Below are positions 58,843-64,000 of a DNA stretch of 64,000 nt, piece after piece. Numbering within the stretch: position 1 is the stretch's first letter; each line of letters begins with the position of its first letter. The position numbers were made by a program, and so were the translations under genes. Origin of the DNA: Hofstenia miamia (Eukaryota > Xenacoelomorpha > Acoela); NCBI GenBank assembly GCA_004352715.1, contig SCFE01000059.1, forward strand, positions 1,404,730-1,468,729. Direction: 5' to 3'. The notes below the pieces were generated by a model. That model saw nothing but the letters and a program-made list of their open reading frames with translations, did not search any database and was not told the DNA's origin.

Positions 58843-61057
58843 GTAATGTTGTGAATATTAGTATCTGTTGTTGATTATATTTTTGTGTTTCTAATTTCGT
58901 TACTTCAGATATAAACGTTTAAATATATTTTGAAATCTATGACTAAAATAAGGGCTATTTTACGCACATCCGGTTTGATAGCAATATTTTTGTAAACATT
59001 TTTATTGCTACATTACGATAAACAATAAACTTTAAATGCAATCATACATTTTACCAAACTTTTATTGCTCATGCGCTAGCTTAGCTGCAAAAAGTGATTG
59101 TAAAATTTAACGAAGTCATTGTATTTGACATGATAATTTAAATCGACCGAAGAACTACTCCATAAAATAGCAATTTCCTTATTAAATAGTTATCATGTCT
59201 ATCGTGATTTTTTTTGTTAAAATATATTTCTGTATTAATTTGAAATTTGTAGTTCGCGCTTACTACGTACCATGTTGTGGCACTGCAGAATTCTGAAAAA
59301 ATTCGATAATAACACACGTATTGTATAAACCCTGAAGAAAAGGAATATAAAAATCATTGCTAACATTATTCCTAACAACTGCATTTATGGATTGATCTAC
59401 AAAGCAAAAGAGTGAGTCTCCAAATTTTTAAACTAAAAACAAAACGCTTTTAATTCTGTACACAACTTTACAATTATCAAAATATTAACACTTGCATTTT
59501 TCTTCAGTCAATGAGTAATTTTTGATAATCGCAAGTGAATACATAACGCAATTTAAAAAACGAATCAATTAGATGTCATGAAACTCGCGAAACATTTTTT
59601 AATTGCTAAAAGACTAAGACATTTTCATAAAAAATACATTCATGCCAAAATGATTAAATTTATTAATTTTAGAAAACAAAATACTAAAATATTAAATGTG
59701 TGAGCGACAAATGCGAAATATTTCGATTATGGATGGATACAGATAAGATAATATTAATTTGATGGACGGGTGCAAAATGAATATAGCATTGACCTACAAA
59801 CAATAATCTAAATCCTAATGTTATCTAGGAATGAAAAAATTGAATAAATTTAATTTAACTAGATGTAAACATCACGCCATAAACAAAAAAATCAGTATTT
59901 GGTCATTTTTTGACCAACAATATTTTAGCACAGACCGCGTCACATTCGCCTGACGAATTCCGAAGTTTTAGGATTTTAATTATCATTAAATATTTGATTT
60001 AAAGTGACCACTTCAACTGATTTGGAATGAAAATACCACCGGATTATACATTTCTAAGTCAAACAAGTTTTCCATAGAAGAATTATTTATTCAATGGAAT
60101 ACAAAATGTAGGAAAATCAAATGCACAGGAACACCACCAGAAGCCTCTCTGATCTCCAAACATAACCAAAGATCGGAATTTGTCTGTCCTTCCTTTTGCG
60201 TCCCTACATCTTCAAGGACATGGATGGCTACTACTGTTAACAAGCCACGATACTGCGACATCACGTCATCCCAAAACCTAAATCAAAACAAGTCTTTTCA
60301 AGGACAGCTTTTCAGCGGGATGCAACCATGCCACATACTGCAAGTTTAACCAAGCAGCTACNCTGCAGACAATGGAAAAACTACTAGGCAGGTTGATAAC
60401 AAAGCATCACCCAATGGGAAGAATGTCAATAGTAGAATTTGCAAACCTCACAGGAATATGCCCGAGTAAAATACAGATATTTGAAGAGCCCATGCAAAAA
60501 TACATGTGGGGTGCAACATCGGAGACAAAATTGAAACAGCCAGGTGGAGGATGTTACAATTGAATGCAATGTGGGAACTAAGCAAAATGTGAATTATATG
60601 CATTTAGTATTTCCACTACTGTATTGATGTGAGAAATCATCCAACATGTGCAAAAACATTTTCAAATTATCAAATGAGGCATTATGTATGAAGTGTCAGC
60701 AAACTAAACAATGCATTAAACACATATCACAATAAAATGTTTCACCTATTAGAGCAATGAAAGGAAATATATTAATTAAAATATTTATATCATTATTGTA
60801 GTGAATGTGAAAAATAGGATAGAGATTGTAGTAGACATGGGAAAGATTCTGTGAGAGACATGGGGGATAATAAACAACAATATTTGCAGCATTAATATCT
60901 AAATGGGAAACATTGTCAACTATAAAACAAATTTTCCATTATCATATATTGAAACTTGAAGCAAATACAAGGACCAGAGCAGGGGGGATGAAGAAAAATC
61001 ATATATCAGGATCTAGACAATAATTTTTTAAAATATGATTATATATGTATATATATA
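58843..61057. other. No gene secured
   Basis: Includes the probable intron of the claudin-like gene. 60120-60563 is richer in G+C and holds a + strand frame (60372-60563, with MSIVEFANLTGICPSK and ending QPGGGCYN) broken upstream around the single N at 60362. It may be a decayed element. Confidence 0.35.
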
Positions 61058-61796
61058 CAGGGCTGGCCAAAAGTCGCTTCGAAGTTTAAATGCGTATTTC
61101 TCGAAAGTCTTATACCTTAATTAATTTATTTCTTCATGTATGATAAGTTTTGTAAAGGAGGTTTTATTTGCTTTTTATTGCACATCAAAACTCGTTTTAG
61201 TCTTTGTGCCAGAGCCGATTGAAATTGATCTTAGCCTTCGATTTCTATCTTTCAACATCATTGAAATTTGAATTCAAATTTGGTGTTTAATAGCTATCGG
61301 CTCATTGAATTTAAATTGTTGCAACTTAAGCAAGAGATAGGGAGATTCTAGCAGAAAGATGTCACTGCCGATGGAGACTCGTTTACAGTTGATTCAACTT
61401 TACTACGCTAACCAACGATCACCTTCATTGACTATGAGAGCGTACAAGAGAGCAAATGAACTGAGCAAAGATCCTTTCAGTGAAACGTCTATTCGCAACC
61501 TGGTGAAGAAGTTTGAGGAAACCTACTCCTTGCACGACAAACCACGTTCGGGTCGGCCGTCGTTGGTTTAACACTAGCTTTATTTACAGATATTAATTAC
61601 AAATTGATCAATAATATAACAACCAATAAAATTACTATTATAACTGGGTGTTTGAGTGGGAATTTTGAAGTAAAATAAAAAGCAAGTAAAACCTCCAATC
61701 TTCATTTTACTATCATCAAAGAAAAAAATAGAATAGATACTTAAGAAAGATGAAAAAACTGCAATTAAACTTCGAAGCGACTTATGGCCAGCCCTG
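61058..61796 (+). mobile_element. 739 bp mariner-type miniature element
   Basis: Inverted ends CAGGGCTGGCCAAAAGTCGC and its near-complement GCGACTTATGGCCAGCCCTG, ~32 bp each with one or two mismatches. TA is duplicated on each side (61056-61057, 61797-61798), within TA-rich tracts. It encodes only the first domain of a transposase, so it must depend on a complete relative. Confidence 0.9.
61359..61571 (+). CDS. DNA-binding half of a mariner-type transposase
   Basis: 70 residues from ATG 61359: METRLQLIQLYYANQRSPSL, FSETSIRNLVKKFEETYSLH, and a linker DKPRSGRPS before the stop. This is a DUF4817-type helix-turn-helix with the GRPS hinge. The whole DDE catalytic domain is missing: the stop follows the hinge at once and the 3' terminal repeat is only ~200 bp away. 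The frame itself is undamaged. It could bind the terminal repeats without cutting them, though its expression is unknown. Confidence 0.75.
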   Translation: MSLPMETRLQLIQLYYANQRSPSLTMRAYKRANELSKDPFSETSIRNLVKKFEETYSLHDKPRSGRPSLV

Positions 61797-62817
61797 TATA
61801 TATATATATATATATAANNNNNNNNNNNNNNNNNNNNNNNNNNNNNNNNNNNNNNNNNNNNNNNNNNNNNNNNNNNNNNNNNNNNNNNNNNNNNNNNNNN
61901 NNNNNNNNNNNNNNNNNNNNNNNNNNNNNNNNNNNNNNNNNNNNNNNNNNNNNNNNNNNNNNNNNNNNNNNNNNNNNNNNNNNNNNNNNNNNNNNNNNNN
62001 NNNNNNNNNNNNNNNNNNNNNNNNNNNNNNNNNNNNNNNNNNNNNNNNNNNNNNNNNNNNNNNNNNNNNNNNNNNNNNNNNNNNNNNNNNNNNNNNNNNN
62101 NNNNNNNNNNNNNNNNNNNNNNNNNNNNNNNNNNNNNNNNNNNNNNNNNNNNNNNNNNNNNNNNNNNNNNNNNNNNNNNNNNNNNNNNNNNNNNNNNNNN
62201 NNNNNNNNNNNNNNNNNNNNNNNNNNNNNNNNNNNNNNNNNNNNNNNNNNNNNNNNNNNNNNNNNNNNNNNNNNNNNNNNNNNNNNNNNNNNNNNNNNNN
62301 NNNNNNNNNNNNNNNNNNNNNNNNNNNNNNNNNNNNNNNNNNNNNNNNNNNNNNNNNNNNNNNNNNNNNNNNNNNNNNNNNNNNNNNNNNNNNNNNNNNN
62401 NNNNNNNNNNNNNNNNNNNNNNNNNNNNNNNNNNNNNNNNNNNNNNNNNNNNNNNNNNNNNNNNNNNNNNNNNNNNNNNNNNNNNNNNNNNNNNNNNNNN
62501 NNNNNNNNNNNNNNNNNNNNNNNNNNNNNNNNNNNNNNNNNNNNNNNNNNNNNNNNNNNNNNNNNNNNNNNNNNNNNNNNNNNNNNNNNNNNNNNNNNNN
62601 NNNNNNNNNNNNNNNNNNNNNNNNNNNNNNNNNNNNNNNNNNNNNNNNNNNNNNNNNNNNNNNNNNNNNNNNNNNNNNNNNNNNNNNNNNNNNNNNNNNN
62701 NNNNNNNNNNNNNNNNNNNNNNNNNNNNNNNNNNNNNNNNNNNNNNNNNNNNNNNNNNNNNNNNNNNNNNNNNNNNNNNNNNNNNNNNNNNNNNNNNNNN
62801 NNNNNNNNNNNNNNNNN
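61797..62817. repeat. (TA)n and 1000-N gap
   Basis: TA tract 61797-61817, then N at 61818-62817. Confidence 0.95.
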
Positions 62818-63176
62818 AGGTAGAGTTCAGCATTAACACGCCGTAGCAGATTTTCGGCATGCTCAGTAAACGTTAACTTTTCGTCGAATATCACCCTCAG
62901 GATACAATTTGATGATACTCTATTGAAGGAAGAAAAGCATGAGGAATTACTTTTCAACGAAATAATCAACTGCTTGGTTTTATCAACATTGAGTTTTGCA
63001 GTAGGGTCTGCGCTAGGTTTGAATACCAATGAATGGATTATTATGATCAGCAAACTTAACCATAACGGAGTTAGGGATTGCCACGCATAGGTCATCATAA
63101 GTAACATTATGAGCATCGAAGATAAAGATGCCTTTAGCAATATACATTGAACAAATGTACTCCTATGATAATACAT
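62818..63176 (-). pseudogene. LINE reverse transcriptase fragment
   Basis: The frame up to the gap encodes KLNVDKTKQLIISLKSNSSC and VIFDEKLTFTEHAENLLRRV, which is the post-catalytic RT region of LINEs (LN..KT and L.F..H....L.R). Just before it, in another frame, AIPNSVMVKFADHNN may be a ruined YADD box. The rest is in the gap. Confidence 0.6.
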
Positions 63177-64000
63177 AGATTAAACAATTTGATTTAATTT
63201 TCATGTAGTCATATATGTTTCTATATACGAATAGGAAGCAGACAATAATTTTCTTCATAATTAAGCATAGCCGTAAATAATATTTGGTTTTTAATATCGC
63301 ATTAAACATTACCGTCTTGCGACTGTTTTGTACGTCTTGAAATTTTCAGAGAATTTAATATGAAGATTAGTCTATTTTTAATCATGTAGTCTAATTTTAA
63401 CTATATTAATAAAGATATGCCGAAAAAAAGCTGAAGAAAACAACCGTCTTCAATCCGTCATTCATCCGTCTTCACCTTCTCGCAAATTTGAATACTATCG
63501 ATGTCATTAGAATTTTTGATAAAGCTATTTGCTGCCCCAATATGTCTCTTATAATCTTTAATTTATTTATTTTCAGTTATTATTTTAATTCTAAGCTAAA
63601 TTATGCGCAATGAATAACAAAATTACATTATATTTAAAAAATTCTATTAATTAGGTTATTGTTGCCAGTTATTGCTATAAGTGTGTATATTTGCATTGGT
63701 TGAGTGTAGAAAATTAAGTCGTTTTTTATCATTCACTTCAATAGAATTACGTTTTAGAATTGTTGATTTATTAAAAATGTTTGATGTTGAAAGTATGCTT
63801 TATCCTTCAAATTTTATTAGATATTCTTGTGTTTAAACTTTCTTGCGTACTTTAGGAATTCATAAATGTATATTTCATAAATTGTCATCAAATTTGTTTC
63901 TATAAGTAATTATTTAGTTGAATAAGTCGAATTAATTAAATTTATGATTCTGATTATCTTCTGTGGAATTTTAATAAATAGGCACTAATGTATTGTGCGA
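63177..64000. other. No gene recognised
   Basis: AT-rich, without supported coding frames. Confidence 0.5.

Overview
This is about 64 kb of AT-rich nuclear DNA from an invertebrate animal. The evidence is spliced genes with GT-AG introns, an ortholog of the ribosome-assembly factor PNO1, two claudin-like four-span membrane protein fragments, and many animal-type transposable elements. I cannot name the species. Sister repeats differ mostly by CpG-to-TpG/CpA changes, which suggests germline CpG methylation. The assembly is a draft: ten runs of N (several exactly 1000 bases) and four single Ns interrupt it. Open frames that cross N runs are meaningless.

Layout. 1-2.4 kb: broken Polinton/Maverick-like genes (DNA polymerase B tail, small basic ORF) beside an N gap. 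4.6-17.3 kb: a dense transposon nest. It holds two inverted 1.16 kb repeat arms, DIRS-like reverse transcriptase pieces, an LTR retroelement (LTR, broken gag, LTR) split by a 0.95 kb inverted-repeat element, an unknown repeat protein ('X') ending at one LTR, and two FLYWCH/MULE DNA transposon copies. 19.4-26 kb: PNO1 on the + strand in three exons. Its first intron carries, antisense, what looks like a complete endonuclease-bearing non-LTR retrotransposon: an uninterrupted 1018-codon ORF with a poly(A) tail, sitting between (TA)n tracts. 28.3 kb: a Cys-rich terminal exon of an unknown gene. 28.9-35.8 kb: a hAT transposase tail and LINE copies in both orientations. 36-44 kb: mostly empty, with one possible first exon and a claudin-like last exon (both - strand).

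44.4-51.5 kb: a second copy of protein X, interrupted inside its reading frame by a 3.7 kb element. That element has perfect 75 bp terminal inverted repeats, a 6 bp target duplication and promoter-like CCAAT and CRE motifs; the sequence visible inside it is LINE debris. 52-54.5 kb: two adjacent decayed Tc1/mariner-type elements. 57.9-58.8 kb: two probable first exons head to head, one unknown (-) and one claudin-like (+). 61.1-61.8 kb: a mariner-type miniature element that keeps only the DNA-binding half of its transposase. 62.8-63.2 kb: a LINE fragment.

Host genes are few: PNO1 is certain, while the claudin-like exons, the Cys-rich exon and the short first exons are partial predictions. Most of the window is mobile-element history. 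TA microsatellites recur as insertion sites.
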